DNA of 64,000 bases from Cepaea nemoralis (GCA_014155875.1 JACEFZ010005600.1:895001-959000); one strand, 5' to 3'; positions 20,662 to 31,639 are shown, counted from the stretch's first letter. The notes: generated from the sequence alone by a model not told the origin. Numbers and translations are program-made.

Positions 20662-20864
20662 CCCCGGGAAGGTTAACCCGGTCAACAAATGCCCGTAGAA
20701 GTCGGATGTGTCGGCCTAACGGAGCAAGAACGCAGCTCTGCTGTAAACAGGCACAACGCAATCACGTCCGGAAAAAAAAAGTCCGGATGAACGCAGAAGA
20801 AGAAGAAGAAGAAGAAGAAGAAGAAGAAGAAGAAGAAGAAGAAGAAGAAGAAGAAGAAGAAGAA
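20662..20864 (+). mobile_element. 203-bp LINE-R tail insertion
   Basis: Flanked by the 11-bp duplication GAATCCTCGGT (20651-20661 and 20865-20875). The insert matches 4090-4240 of LINE-R almost base for base (gggaaggttaacccggtcaa, gaacgcagctctgctgtaaa, tccggatgaacg) and ends in about 25 GAA units. Confidence 0.9.
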
Positions 20865-20875
20865 GAATCCTCGGT

Positions 20876-21540
20876 AAGGTGTGAAGTGTTTTTTCTGTGC
20901 GGGGAGGGGGGCAAAAAGAACCCTCTAGCCTGCACAGTTCGCGGCGACTGCACTAACCAGGCGGCCTTAATTCCCCAGGCTCAAAGACCTCTCTGCCATA
21001 CACCGCATGGTACTATCAGTTATCAGTTGGGGTATCTTCATTGCACCCCAGACAGGTCCATAGGTGCTCAGATCCTCCCCCCCCCCCCAGCATATGCATC
21101 TCAAAGACTGAGCATGCATGGGGATGCCCGGTGGGCTGTGATGCCATTTGATCTAACATGCCTTGTAATTATGAAACTGAAGTCACTAACCCTCCAGTGA
21201 CTGACGGCAATAAAGTACATAAAATGTTAGTATCAAAGAAGTGTGGGATGTCCATGTTTCTCGGACATCCGCCGGCCATCATGAATTCAGATGGTGACTT
21301 CTAGAAGGACACTGTCTTGCCAGCAGACCAGGACCGCCTGCTGACGCACGCCCGACCACTCGGAGCCGATCAGGAGGAGTTTGTGTCCGAGTGGATGTCA
21401 CCCTGGTTTGTCCTCCTAGAGCTGGAGGAGAGGAGCAGCAGATTTGGCGTATAAGTCATGCCTTGCACTTTGCATGATCGCCCTGCACAATCTCTGTGAC
21501 TCGAGTCCGGTTTCTAAATGGTAAGACCGCCAATCCTCAG
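20876..21540. other. Unassigned sequence
   Basis: No supported gene. A 46-codon plus-strand frame near 21325-21452 (LPADQDRLLTHARPLGADQE at its start, ending SSRFGV and stop) has coding-like composition and may be a LINE C-terminal relic, but I do not recognise it. Confidence 0.4.
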
Positions 21541-21563
21541 GAGGGTCTTCAGAACCAACGCCT

Positions 21564-21745
<182 letters not shown>

Positions 21746-21815
21746 CTCTCCCTAGGTTTCTGTTTGTTCTTTTCTTTTCGTTTGTTGTCGTTTGGTTTTG
21801 TTTTTTGTTTGTACT

Positions 21816-22046
21816 AAAAAATGTTTTGTTGGAAATTTTGTTTCATAAAAAAAATTTTACACGCAAATGTTTCTTTGTGGAAATTTTTTTTACGTAAAAT
21901 AAAAATCGGTACTTTCTTTTTTAATTACATCAATTTTTTAAAAAAGTAACGATTTTATTTTTTACGTAAAAATAAATTTCTACAAAAAACATTTGCGTGT
22001 AAAAAAATTTTTTTATGAAACAAAATTACCAACAAAACATTTTTTT
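21816..22046. repeat. AT-rich long inverted repeat (foldback)
   Basis: The left arm begins aaaaaatgttttgttgg and contains acacgcaaatgttt near 21861. The right arm contains the complements aaacatttgcgtgt near 21985 and ccaacaaaacattttt to 22046. Arms are about 105 bases with a loop of about 20 near 21927-21950. No target duplication was found. Confidence 0.8.
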
Positions 22047-22077
22047 TTTTAAAGTTAAAAAAAACAGATTCTTATTA

Positions 22078-22300
22078 ACTACGGCCCGCAGGCCGCATGC
22101 GCTCCGGCAACTGATATTATGCGGCCCTTAAGGGCATTTAGAAATAAAACAAATTTACTACGTTTTTGCATTATTTTATTGAATTTTAAAGAATTTCATA
22201 TACCGTTACGATTGTTTTTACATATTTGGTCAAATGTTTTACTAATTTTCTATTGCTGTAAACAGTCCTTGACCTTCGCAATGTAATGCTAAAGTGCGAA
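22078..22300 (+). mobile_element. hAT left-end remnant
   Basis: ctacggcccgcaggccgcat, ttaagggcatttagaaa and atttcatataccgtt match the left end of the hAT element at 39768-39915. The outer TIR bases are missing. Confidence 0.65.
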
Positions 22301-22324
22301 TTTATCGATTTTAATATAGAGAAA

Positions 22325-23245
22325 TGATTGTAGGAAACACCTGGTTTAAGCAACACCCTAGAATATTATGGACATGGAGGAGTCTTGATAGCAGGATTAG
22401 AAACCAGATTGACTACATTCTGATTAGCAGAAGATTTAGAAACGCGTTAACAATAGCAAAAACAGTTTCCAGTGCTGATTGTTATAGTGACCACAGATGA
22501 GGATAAAGTTGAAGAAAGTCAAGTATATAACAGGAAACACTAAATATGATTTGATACATTGAGTAATGACAAGGAAATACAAAACAAATTCAACATAGAA
22601 GTGCAGAACAGATTTGATATATTGTCTGATCTAAAGATCCTATTCCAGGATGTGGATGATCAATGGGAAATGAAGAATTCAATCAGTTTGGCTGCAGAAA
22701 AGAACTATTCCAAAATTAAAGAAGGTGGGTCGTAAGAAATAGATGACTGAAGAAATTTTACACCTAATGGAAACAAGAAGATTCAACAAAAATAATTCTG
22801 CCAAATATGAAGAGATTCACAGACAAGTCAGAATTTTATGTAAGGAGGCAGAAGAACATGGCTTGAGGAAACGTGCTTAGAAATTGAAAAACAACACAAC
22901 AGTCAAAATACCAAATTAGTGCACAAAAGAATTCAGGAACTTACTAATAAATGAACATGTACATCAGCAGGCTATCTATAAACTAAAGATGGCAAATCAT
23001 AATAGAAAAAGATCAGACTCTACATGTATGGACATATTATGTGAAAAACCGTTATGATGATAACAGAGAGGGACAGTATATTAGATTTAATAATGAAGGA
23101 CCGCCAATTTTGAAGATGAGATTCGAAATGTTCTGAAACATATGAAAGCTGGCAAGACCCCCGGTGCAGATAACACCACAACAGAAATGATTAAAGCTTT
23201 AGAAGAATATGGAATAGATCAAGCATGGTACTATATTGGCAGTAA
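22325..23245 (+). pseudogene. LINE-D copy: endonuclease end to RT start
   Basis: Plus-strand frames with many stops: RIRNQIDYILISRRF near 22400 (AP-endonuclease), CYSDH near 22480, EIQNKFNIEVQNRFDILSDL near 22585, WLEETCLEIEKQHNSQNTKL near 22862, and MKAGKTPGADNTTTEMIKAL from 23142. It aligns with LINE-D at 52521-53174 but extends further 5', showing that the family has an APE endonuclease. It ends about where the RT core would begin. Confidence 0.75.
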
Positions 23246-23391
23246 ATGTCGCAGGGAGGTTTTTGTTTTGTTGGGGGTGGGGGAGGGGCATTCACTGACC
23301 TTGAACTTAAGCGTTGTCCATGCACGTGCTGCTAATTCTTGTGTACTGGTCTGATTTAGGCGTGTACATTAGCTTTCCCTATTCCCAGGCA

Positions 23392-23580
23392 AGTTAGCAG
23401 CTTTCTCCGTAACCCCAAATACACTCGTGGTTGACGTGAGCGCACGAGGATTGGAAGCGGTTCGAGTCGCGCCAGTGACTTATGAGAGTATGGAGCCGGT
23501 CGCTCAGAAGGCAATGGCAAACTACTGAGCTGAAAGATGCTGATGTTAACAGCGATGTCCTGTAAAGGATATGCAAAACA
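23392..23580 (+). mobile_element. SINE-A copy, internal deletion
   Basis: gaagcggttcgagtc (box B-like) near 23453, the core aaggcaatggcaaactactg near 23507, directly followed by agctgaaagatgctgatg, and the 3' end cctgtaaaggatatgcaaaa. The ttgccaag segment is missing. Confidence 0.75.
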
Positions 23581-23614
23581 TTCCCAGGCAAACCCACCCC
23601 GACTTCAAAGATAC

Positions 23615-23757
23615 TTGTAATTAACGCCCCCAAGTCAAGGACGAGAAGTCAACATTTTAGTCCAACTTACTGGTGTAGTGGTGGAACTCGCTACCTGGGC
23701 ATCAGCGTAGGGGATGTTTAAGAACGAGTTTTCACATCCATTCGGTCGTGCTGGCCT
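23615..23757 (-). mobile_element. SINE-B 5' half, reverse
   Basis: On the minus strand: gaccgaatggatgtg, cttaaacatccc, tgatgcccaggtagcg, ttggactaaaatgttgac and tcgtccttgacttgg, the same order as 62320-62445. Confidence 0.75.
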
Positions 23758-23759
23758 CC

Positions 23760-24115
23760 GATGGGAGGGGTATGTGCTACCTGCATGTGATGTTACAAAT
23801 GTGCTCGCCTATGACGGTTGGACAGGGTGCGTGTGATGTTACAAATGTGCTCGCCTATGAAGGTTGGACAGGGTGGCAACAGATTTCATGTTACCTGCAT
23901 GTGATGTTACAAATGAGCTTCCCCTCTCGGAGTCTGGCAGGGTGGCAACATAATGCATGTTATGTGCATGTGATGTTACAAATGAGCTTCCCATCCCGGA
24001 GTCTGGCAGGGTGGCAACAGGATGCATGTTACCTGCATGTGATGTTACAAATGAGCGTCCTCTCTTGGAGTCTGGCATGTTACGTGCATGTGGCGTTATA
24101 AATATGTTTTCCTAT
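23760..24115 (+). repeat. 69-bp minisatellite
   Basis: The phrase gcatgtgatgttacaaat recurs near 23783, 23897, 23966 and 24035 with partial units near 23830 and 24086. Core spacing is 69 bases. Because 69 is divisible by three, open frames run through it by chance. Confidence 0.85.
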
Positions 24116-24135
24116 TGTCTGGTAGCGTTATACCA

Positions 24136-24530
24136 ATATTTTACGGCGAGCTGCATTGTGGTAAACGCTCCCAAGGCGGTCATAGGAAACGCTTTAAAGA
24201 CACTGAAAATCTCACTAAAAGCTTTTGCAATTCATCTGGGAGACTGCTGCTAAAGACCGTAATTCGTGGCGTACATCATTACATAAAGGTGCAGTCACTT
24301 GTGCAGCAACCAAGACTGCAAGAGCTGTGAGGAAAAGGCTGGACAGAAAAACCATTGCAGGAGATCCACATCCTGGAACATCAAGCATTCTTTGCCCACA
24401 TTGTGAAAGAACATTTCGAGCCAAAATAAGCCTTATCAGCCATCTTAGAACTCACAGCTCTATACTTTCAACCCCACTAGATGAAATGAATGGTCATCAT
24501 CATTCTTGATAGACAAACAACAACAACAGT
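24136..24530 (+). mobile_element. LINE-J: zinc-finger C-terminal fragment with TSD
   Basis: Flanked by the 9-bp duplication GTTATACCA (24127-24135 and 24531-24539). Translation in two frames gives GKRSQGGHRKRFKDT near 24158, ISLKAFAIHLGD near 24210, then WETAAKDRNSWRTSLHKGAV near 24235 and a C2H2 finger CPHCERTFRAKISLISHLRT near 24393. The finger marks the C-terminus of this LINE group; the stop is at 24507-24509. Confidence 0.85.
24225..24509 (+). pseudogene. LINE-J C-terminus with C2H2 zinc finger
   Basis: 94-codon open frame starting at an internal Met. It has a basic stretch (TKTARAVRKRLDRKT) and one C2H2 finger (Cys-x2-Cys, His-x3-His) near residues 58-78. In related LINEs this domain is thought to bind nucleic acid. 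LINE-F ends in a similar finger, so the two are related families. Confidence 0.75.
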
Positions 24531-24818
24531 GTTATACCACATTTATCAACATTCAAATTTCGTCGTTTAGTCCTGGTAGACAACGAATGGAAAGGCGCGC
24601 TAGCAAAACTGGAAGCTAACTGCGAGGGTAGGTTCGACCACTAGGCTCATCGTCTACAACAGTGAGGAACAGACTGGACAACTATTTCTCCGTGCTTTCC
24701 GGCCTACAACATGTCATTTCGTGTTCACATCTCAGACCCATGGCAAGAAAATGCTTATGGACAATTCGAAAACAATTTTGTTCTTTAATTTTAAACAACG
24801 AATGCGCTTTTCTGTGTG

Positions 24819-24823
<5 letters not shown>

Positions 24824-24863
<40 letters not shown>

Positions 24864-24870
24864 CTTTGAA

Positions 24871-24948
<78 letters not shown>

Positions 24949-24981
24949 CCTCTGTGTATGTGTTTCTGTTTGTATGTGTGC

Positions 24982-25025
<44 letters not shown>

Positions 25026-25112
25026 CTCTCCTTCTCTGTCTCTGTGTGTGTGTATGTGTGTGTATGTGTCTGTGTCTGTATGTGTATGTGTATGTGTCTG
25101 TGTGTATGTGTC

Positions 25113-25165
<53 letters not shown>
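24824..25165. repeat. Compound microsatellite GT-CTGT-CT-GT
   Basis: In order: GT run 24824-24862, CTGT units 24870-24946, CT run 24985-25020, mixed tgtgtctgtatgtg, GT run 25113-25163. Frames crossing it on both strands are artefacts. Confidence 0.95.
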
Positions 25166-25169
25166 TGTA

Positions 25170-25685
25170 TATAATCAAAGATCTTGTTTCTATCAGGAAG
25201 GTATTGAATCAATCCATCGACGGATACCCTATTTTTGACCGACATGAACAGATCACAGTCTTGAGTCCCCCGCAGGTGGCGCCATAGGCTGATACATTCA
25301 ACCAGAAACTCTGCATGTCTGCTCCACGATGTTGCACACGAGGACCCACAATCACACCGTTGGGCTATTGTGTGAGCAGGACGTTATGGAAGACATTTTG
25401 GTCCCCAGAATAATCACAAATCTTTAGGGAGTATAGAATGAACAAACAGCAAACACGGTGGGGTCTTAATGAGAACTCACCGGACACAATTGAGAGTACT
25501 GGAAGAAGAAGAAGACGAAGAAGATGGAGGGGCAGTGTGGAAAGGAAGGAGGGTGTTCGGAAGGGCGGGGGGGGGGAGCAGGCGGCGGAAAAGATAAACG
25601 AACTTGGCGGGGGGGGGGGGCGGATGGTCAACAATGATTATTACAAAAAAATATGACGAAGAATAATAATGAGAAAAATAAGGCA
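25170..25685. other. No gene; GAA and G-rich patches
   Basis: Contains a gaagaagaag patch near 25502 and G runs near 25568 and 25610. Nothing else supported. Confidence 0.5.
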
Positions 25686-25689
25686 GAGT

Positions 25690-25712
25690 AGTGATAGTAG
25701 TAGTATAAATAT

Positions 25713-25748
<36 letters not shown>

Positions 25749-25807
25749 AATAGCAGTAGCAGAAGAATTAATAGTAGTTTTTGTTGTTGTTGTAAAAGCA
25801 GCAGCAA

Positions 25808-25869
<62 letters not shown>

Positions 25870-25895
25870 ACAGTATTAGTAGTAGCAGTGTAATA
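25690..25895. repeat. TAG/GTA trinucleotide microsatellite
   Basis: Two long gta/tag runs (25712-25748 and 25807-25870) separated by related imperfect triplets. Confidence 0.9.
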
Positions 25896-25899
25896 GTAG

Positions 25900-26410
25900 T
25901 AGTTGTAGTTGTAGCAGTTAATAGTAACAACAACAGCAAACATAATATACACTAACAAATTGGTCAACTCACCCTGTGAAATAGGAAAGAAATACTCCAG
26001 CAAAAAGACAAACAAATAGTAACCAACGTACATGCGTTACTAGCACACACAAGGAGCACAGGTTGCTATGATCATGATATCTTCACAGGAGATCTCTTCA
26101 CTTTGAGAATATTGACTACAGCGCAACCCACTCGGTGAATCCCATCTAGCCGACAACGCTGAAACCTGTCCACCGAATGCCGCTAAAGGCCACGCGCAAT
26201 CATGCAGATATTGTCGATCAAATACGGGGGCCGCCCAGGTGTCAATACATTAGAGAAAAGTTAACCCTTCGTACACTCAACGTGAAATTAACATGAGAAC
26301 ATAAAAGGCAAAAGGGGCTTAAACGGTACTAGAAAACTTGTGAGAGTTAAAAGAAATAAATAAACCAACATTATTGGTTCGAGCTCACAGAAGTAGAAGA
26401 ACGAAGTAGA
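25900..26410. other. No recognisable feature
   Basis: No ORF, repeat or RNA gene supported. Confidence 0.5.
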
Positions 26411-26418
26411 GACTAGAG

Positions 26419-26880
26419 CAGTGGTTCTCAACCGGTGGGGAATCCCCCCCCCCCCCAGCTTTGGGGTTGCTGGGGGGGGGGGGGGCGAGAATTAAGATTA
26501 TTTCAAGATCGCGTCAATACAAGAACCGATTACTTGAGATTGTTTTTCCCTTCATGCTGTACGGTTCTGTACGTCTCACCCTTCTAAAATTCAATTTATA
26601 AAGTAAGTAGACCCACAAATCATGTTTTATGTGGACATCTAGACTTGTTTAGTATGTGCAATTAAATTTAGCTTCCATTATTACGTATACTGTGTAGGGG
26701 CGGGGGCGGGATATTTAGGTAGGAAATACGAAAGGGGGGAATGACGTTCTGAAAATATGGTGAGGGGGGGGGGGGGGCAAATTTTTAGGTAGCAAATACG
26801 AAAGGAGGGGGGGTGGGTGGGAATGACGTTCTGAAAATATGGTGAAGGGGGGCACGGCCAAAAAAGGTTGAGAACCACTT
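26419..26880. mobile_element. Non-autonomous hAT (MITE), 462 bp
   Basis: Terminal inverted repeats CAGTGGTTCTCAACC (26419-26433) and GGTTGAGAACCACTT (26866-26880), flanked by the 8-bp duplication GACTAGAG (26411-26418 and 26881-26888), as expected for hAT. The interior has an approximately 85-bp duplicated block (gaatgacgttctgaaaatat at 26740 and 26821) and several G runs. No transposase. TIRs differ from the hAT at 39753. Confidence 0.9.
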
Positions 26881-26929
26881 GACTAGAGGAAACACCAGAT
26901 AACCTAACTATTGAAAGCTTTAGTTACCA

Positions 26930-27045
26930 ACCGGGATTCGAACCTGTCACCTCCAAATGACGACAGCGTCTAATTGCCTAGTGAATGACAAACAGCCAAA
27001 CCAAGCTGGGGTTGATTGTTACGTCCTGTAACTTGATAGAACAGA
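26930..27045 (+). mobile_element. SINE-A-related fragment
   Basis: gggattcgaacctg (box B-like) and attgcctagtgaatgacaaa, agccaaaccaagctggggtt, acgtcctgtaa match the SINE-A 3' domain, with the middle missing. Confidence 0.5.
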
Positions 27046-27090
27046 ATAGATACTTGAGTTAAGGGTTCGAAGCTCTCCACTGGACGAATG

Positions 27091-27584
<494 letters not shown>

Positions 27585-27657
27585 GTTGACTAGTATAATA
27601 AATTAAAGTATAACACCAGCGTCAATTATAAATGTTAGTGTGTCATATATTATTAAA

Positions 27658-28036
27658 CAAAGGCACAATGAGACAAGCTGAAAAACATCTGATGGCTGTG
27701 GACATGTGGTTTCTGAGGAATATGCAAAGATTACCATGAGCAGACAGAAAAACCAATGACCAAAACTTAAAGAAACAAATGAAGATCGTAAACTGTTTAG
27801 AGACATTCGACGTAGACAGTCAAATGTTTTTGGCATGTTATGAGAAGAAATGAACTGGAGAGCTTGGTGAAAACTGGCAAGATCGAAAGGAAGAGACCCA
27901 GGGGATGACCGAGAAGTAAATACCTGGATGGCTTGGCTACGTGGCATGGTCGAGACAGAAACGCTGAGCTGATCCATGACTCTGGTGATTTAGTGAGTTG
28001 ATAAAACATGACCGCCCACGCTTATCAGCATGGTAC
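27658..28036 (+). pseudogene. LINE-D C-terminal domain, decayed
   Basis: Plus-strand reading in mixed frames: RQAEKHLMAVDMWFLRNM near 27671, LFRDIRRRQSNVFGHVMRRN near 27797, LESLVKTGKIERKRPRG near 27860, SKYLDGLATWHGRDRNAELI near 27914 and NMTAHAYQHGT near 28008. Matches 37414-37896 (minus) closely but has several frameshifts and stops. Confidence 0.75.
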
Positions 28037-28039
28037 AAG

Positions 28040-28680
28040 ATTGATTAATAGATAATGCGGTAGGGTTGTCAGTTTCCGTGCTCGCCATCATTCCTTTTAA
28101 GACTCCGACAAATTCTTAAAAACTCTGCAGTACCAATGTCATAACGCAAATCGAATAGTGCCGTACTAATTGTGAAAAAAAAAAAACGCACTCGCACGCA
28201 CGCACATACAAACACACATTATGTTATTGCTGAGAATCGAACCTTGAGAATGCTCTTACAACTACAGTTACAAAATACGCAAGAACGGAGTTAATCCAGT
28301 CACCAACCTGCAGTATTAAAGGCTTATGCCTTCCGTACAAGTCCTCAAGTCTGGCCCGTCGGAATCTCTGATATACAATACCTTGTATTGACAGACGACC
28401 CCCACAAAGCATATACACGGAGGTGACGTATTGATAACCTTAATCGGACCCCTATTTAGGGCTCCGTGAAGAAAAGGTTTAGTCAAGCGAGCTCGGGGGA
28501 CGCCAAGAAATGAAACCTTACACTTAATCAGATAGCGAACTAACAATCAACTGACTGTAGTTCTTGCCGGTAATTCAAACATTATGTGATTTTTTTTTTC
28601 TATTTGTGTTATGTTTAGTTTCTGATTTTTAATCAATTTTAGGTCCTGGTAGGATTGAAGGCAGCGGTGGTTGGTATGTC
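28040..28680. other. No recognisable feature
   Basis: Contains short A, T and CACG runs only. Confidence 0.5.
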
Positions 28681-28689
28681 AGGCATATG

Positions 28690-28945
28690 AATGAAAAAAA
28701 ATGACGCTTAAAAGATTACAGGGTCGACTTCATTGCACCGGGTTTTATCCCATATGAGTCAGTCTCTTTCCGCAGCGCGGGCTGCCGAAAGCGTCGCACA
28801 AAGCACGAATTCCGTAGCTCCAGCGACGACCCCAGCAGTCTCCGCAAAATTGCATTCGTGAACCGAAGGACGCGGCCAGGAATCGAACCCACAACCTTTG
28901 GAGCCCGAGTCAGAAGGCTACTGATTCAACGCCAAACAAAAAGTA
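28690..28945 (-). mobile_element. tRNA-derived element related to repeat G
   Basis: Minus strand: a tRNA-like head with gtgggttcgattcctgg (box B) near 28890, then a body that ends gggataaaacccggtgcaat and gaagtcgaccct. A very similar phrase occurs at the outer end of repeat G near 29945-29970, so both may be parts of one SINE family. Confidence 0.45.
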
Positions 28946-28964
28946 TGTTTGGACCACACATGGT

Positions 28965-29040
28965 TCCATATTCAAGGACGAGAAGTCAAAATGTAAGTAT
29001 AGCTGACCGCCGAGTGGAACGCACCCACTAGACCGCGGCC
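28965..29040 (-). mobile_element. SINE-B fragment
   Basis: Minus strand ttacattttgacttctcg followed by tccttgaat matches the middle of SINE-B (compare 23615-23670). Confidence 0.4.
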
Positions 29041-29390
29041 AGGACAGAAAATGTAAGATCGTTAAATCTCTCAGCCACGCCAACCCCCCTACACGAGTTG
29101 ACCATTAACTGTTTCACCCCCCCCCCCCCAAAAAAAAAAAGTAGATTTGGACCAAACATGGTACACAATCAAATAAACAAGTGTTATTACGTCAATTTCC
29201 CTTCAATGAGCATAGAAATTGCGGAAGATACCACGAAACAAAATAATAACACGGCTACCCTAGTATGGCGACATATCATCCTTCTGTTCCAATGGGAGGT
29301 CACATGTTGCGACATATTATCCTTTGACTTTTAATCAGTTAACATGCGATTTACAATCAGAGCTATTGACTGGCAGTTTTAAGAGATAGT
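29041..29390. other. No recognisable feature
   Basis: Apart from a C run and an A run near 29120-29140, nothing is supported. Confidence 0.5.
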
Positions 29391-29600
29391 TGCATGTCCT
29401 TTACAAGATATTGCAATCAACCCCATCATTTCTTGGCTGTTTATGCATTAAAATTCAAGACATTATATTCGCTTGCTTGTGATTTACTTGGTAATGTTAG
29501 TTCACTAGTTTGATATTGTTTTCTGAACGGCCGACGCCTCATACTATTGAAATCAACGCAAGGCGGTCTGCTTCCAAATCGCCCGCAGCTGATTTCGAAT
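29391..29600 (-). mobile_element. SINE-A copy, reverse
   Basis: Plus-strand reading tgcatgtcctttacaagata, ttgcaatcaaccccatc, ttttctgaacggccgac and aaatcgcccgcagctg is the reverse of SINE-A from 3' to 5'. The tRNA head is largely missing. Confidence 0.75.
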
Positions 29601-29625
29601 TATACCTGAGTTAGTTGTATTACCT

Positions 29626-29629
<4 letters not shown>

Positions 29630-29656
<27 letters not shown>

Positions 29657-29990
29657 ATTAGTTAGTTAGTTGCGATTCCAACTTCATGGCAACGGGTCGT
29701 TCCCATTATGCTCCGTTCCTGTGCCAGTGAATAGTATACGAAATGCTCCCCACTGCCCAATATGAAAAGTGGAATAGACAGGGGTCCTGACAAGCCAATT
29801 GCCCGCACAGGTATACTGTGCATAATGCCGCCGTCAGAATGCCAACACAAAAGTCCTCCACGGAAAATACAGTGCATTGTCGATGGAAGCGGCAGTCACC
29901 ATAAAACCAGCAGCCACTCGACATTGCACTAAAAGTCGAGAGGATCGACGTCATTGCCCCGGGATTTATCAAATGCCTATCTGCCATGCA
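29630..29990 (-). mobile_element. Repeat G with AACT tail
   Basis: Minus strand: ggctgctggttttatggtga, gcattatgcacagtatacct, ctggcacaggaacggagcat, then an AACT/AACTA tail at 29630-29671. Related copies are at 31335-31465 and 35510-35990. Probably a SINE-like or 5'-truncated retroelement. Confidence 0.65.
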
Positions 29991-29992
29991 CA

Positions 29993-30212
29993 GTAAGAGC
30001 ATTGCTTTGCTGATCCGGCAGCTTCTGCAGTTTGTCTTGTTCCAGACGTATTGATGTTACCTTTCCTCTGGAGTAAACTAGGTAGGCAGAGAGAGGGATT
30101 ATGCTGCATGGACAATACATGGTCTCTAAATTCAGCCAAGCTTTGTGTTATGGAGAGATATAACTCCATTTTACAAACTATCGTCTCTCAAGACGGTAAG
30201 GTGCCAGTCATA
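29993..30212 (+). mobile_element. LINE-F internal-deletion derivative (5' UTR joined to 3' end)
   Basis: 29993-30165 matches the LINE-F 5' UTR at 57985-58165 read in reverse (gctgatccggcagcttctgc, ctctggagtaaactaggtag, gggattatgctgcatgg). It then passes directly to the LINE-F terminal hairpin region (caaactatcgtct and caagacggtaaggtgcca, 30174-30209). About 3.7 kb of coding sequence is absent. Confidence 0.8.
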
Positions 30213-30239
30213 TCCACCATGTTGGGGACCAGAAGCTGG

Positions 30240-30285
30240 CTGTATTACCTTTACAGGACGTCATAGTCAACCCCACCAATTTTTT

Positions 30286-30316
<31 letters not shown>

Positions 30317-30490
30317 GGGGCTGTTTGTGATCTCTTAGCAAGTTTACGTTCAGTAGTTTGCCATTGTTTTCTGAACGACCCGCAGTCATAGCATTTTATA
30401 AAAACTAACGCTAGGCGGTCTGCTGCCAATTCACCCGCAGCTGTGTTTCAAATGCGGGATTACGAATTGCGTGAGTAGCCTCTTCGCACA
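30240..30490 (-). mobile_element. SINE-A copy, reverse, with T/G homopolymers
   Basis: Reverse SINE-A: acctttacaggacgtcatag, gtgatctcttagcaagttta, tgccattgttttctgaacga, ttcacccgcagctgtgttt. A run of about 17 T then 24 G (30280-30320) sits in the middle of the 3' domain. Confidence 0.75.
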
Positions 30491-30552
30491 GAGCCGGCCT
30501 ATGTCAGAGTATGTCTCAGAAATGTATATTACCCAAGCATAGATCAACATGG

Positions 30553-30695
30553 GAGGAACGTCTGAAGTCGGGGTGGGTTGCCCTGATAGTGAGGGGCACT
30601 GGTAATAGGGAAAACTAATCCACACGCAAAATTTAGTCAAGTGCTATTATATGTAGTGTGTATGGACTACGCTTGAGTTCAAAGCGAGCTCGCTC
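30553..30695 (+). mobile_element. SINE-B 3' half
   Basis: tctgaagtcggggtgggttg, tgaggggcactggtaatagg, cacacgcaaaatttag and tatggactacgcttgagttc in SINE-B order, followed by AAC repeats (30696-30745). Confidence 0.75.
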
Positions 30696-30749
30696 AACAA
30701 TAACAACAACAGCAACAACAACAGCAACAACAACAACAACAACAACATG

Positions 30750-30815
30750 CGTGGCGCAGTAATCCCGCAGTGGCTAGACTCTCGTCTGAAGTCCTCGGCA
30801 GGACTGGGAATTGTA
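30750..30815 (+). mobile_element. SINE-H-like head fragment
   Basis: tggcgcagtaatcccgcagt followed by ggctagactctcg parallels the SINE-H head at 36012-36045. Confidence 0.4.
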
Positions 30816-30933
30816 AAACTACTGACAGAAGTAGAGGAAAGAAAAACAGATTCAGGGACACACTAGAGAACATAAACACTGAAAAACATAGTGTGACTGT
30901 GATAATATTCCAAATTAAGTAACTGTTTGTCCT

Positions 30934-31140
30934 TTATAGGACTTCGCAATCAACCCGTGAATTTATTCGCCATTTGTGATTTTCTAGACAATTCTACGTT
31001 TAGTATTTGGCATTTCGTTCAGAACAAGCGACACATATACTTTGTGAAAATCAACGTAAAACGATGTGTCCCCAAATCGCTGCCCCTGGCTTCGAACACA
31101 GGATGTCGGGATTATGGAACATCGTTTACCATCCCAAACC
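30934..31140 (-). mobile_element. SINE-A copy, reverse, diverged
   Basis: tcctttataggacttcgcaa, gccatttgtgattttctaga, aatcgctgcccctggcttcg (box B region) follow SINE-A in reverse order. Confidence 0.65.
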
Positions 31141-31334
31141 CACAAAGTGGGCAGTAAATGACGTCAGCGCCCCACTGGAGAAAGTGTATCAGAACAGGCG
31201 GCCCACTAGAAACGCCCTGACAACGTGTCTTCATTAACCAGGTCTTTCAGCCCTCTGAACGTACAATCATGGTATGTAATCACATGCTGTACCCGACCAC
31301 TTAAATAGCACTATATGTCTCAGAAATGTATATT

Positions 31335-31465
31335 AACCACGTATGTAATGTGTGGCTGCTGGTTTTATAGTGTCAGCCGCTTCCATCGACGATGAACCGT
31401 ATTTTTCGAGGCGGACTTTTGTGGTGGCATTCTGGCAGCGGCATTATGCATAGTATACATTTCAA
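31335..31465 (+). mobile_element. Repeat G fragment
   Basis: tggctgctggttttatagtg, cgcttccatcgacgatg and gcggcattatgcatagtata match repeat G at 29800-29915 reversed. Confidence 0.65.
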
Positions 31466-31639
31466 ACAATTAGGTATATTTAACTCCTGCAAAAAGAAGA
31501 TACATTCTAAACATAGACACAATGTACATGCCTTACAGAGAACTCCACCATACATAGGTGAAAACAAAGTGTGACCTATCCAAAATCAGAAACAATCAAT
31601 AAATATATAATAATGAAATAATAAAATTAAAAAAAAAAG

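Noticed and set aside
20603..20864. SINE that has captured the LINE-R 3' end
   Set aside because: An 11-bp duplication (GAATCCTCGGT) brackets only the LINE part, so at this locus it is an insertion into a tRNA-like sequence. Kept only as a possible SINE-birth event.
23748..24253. Repetitive Cys/Met protein
   Set aside because: Frame through the 69-bp minisatellite.
24393..24470. Host zinc-finger gene
   Set aside because: The finger is the C-terminus of LINE-J, bracketed by a 9-bp TSD.
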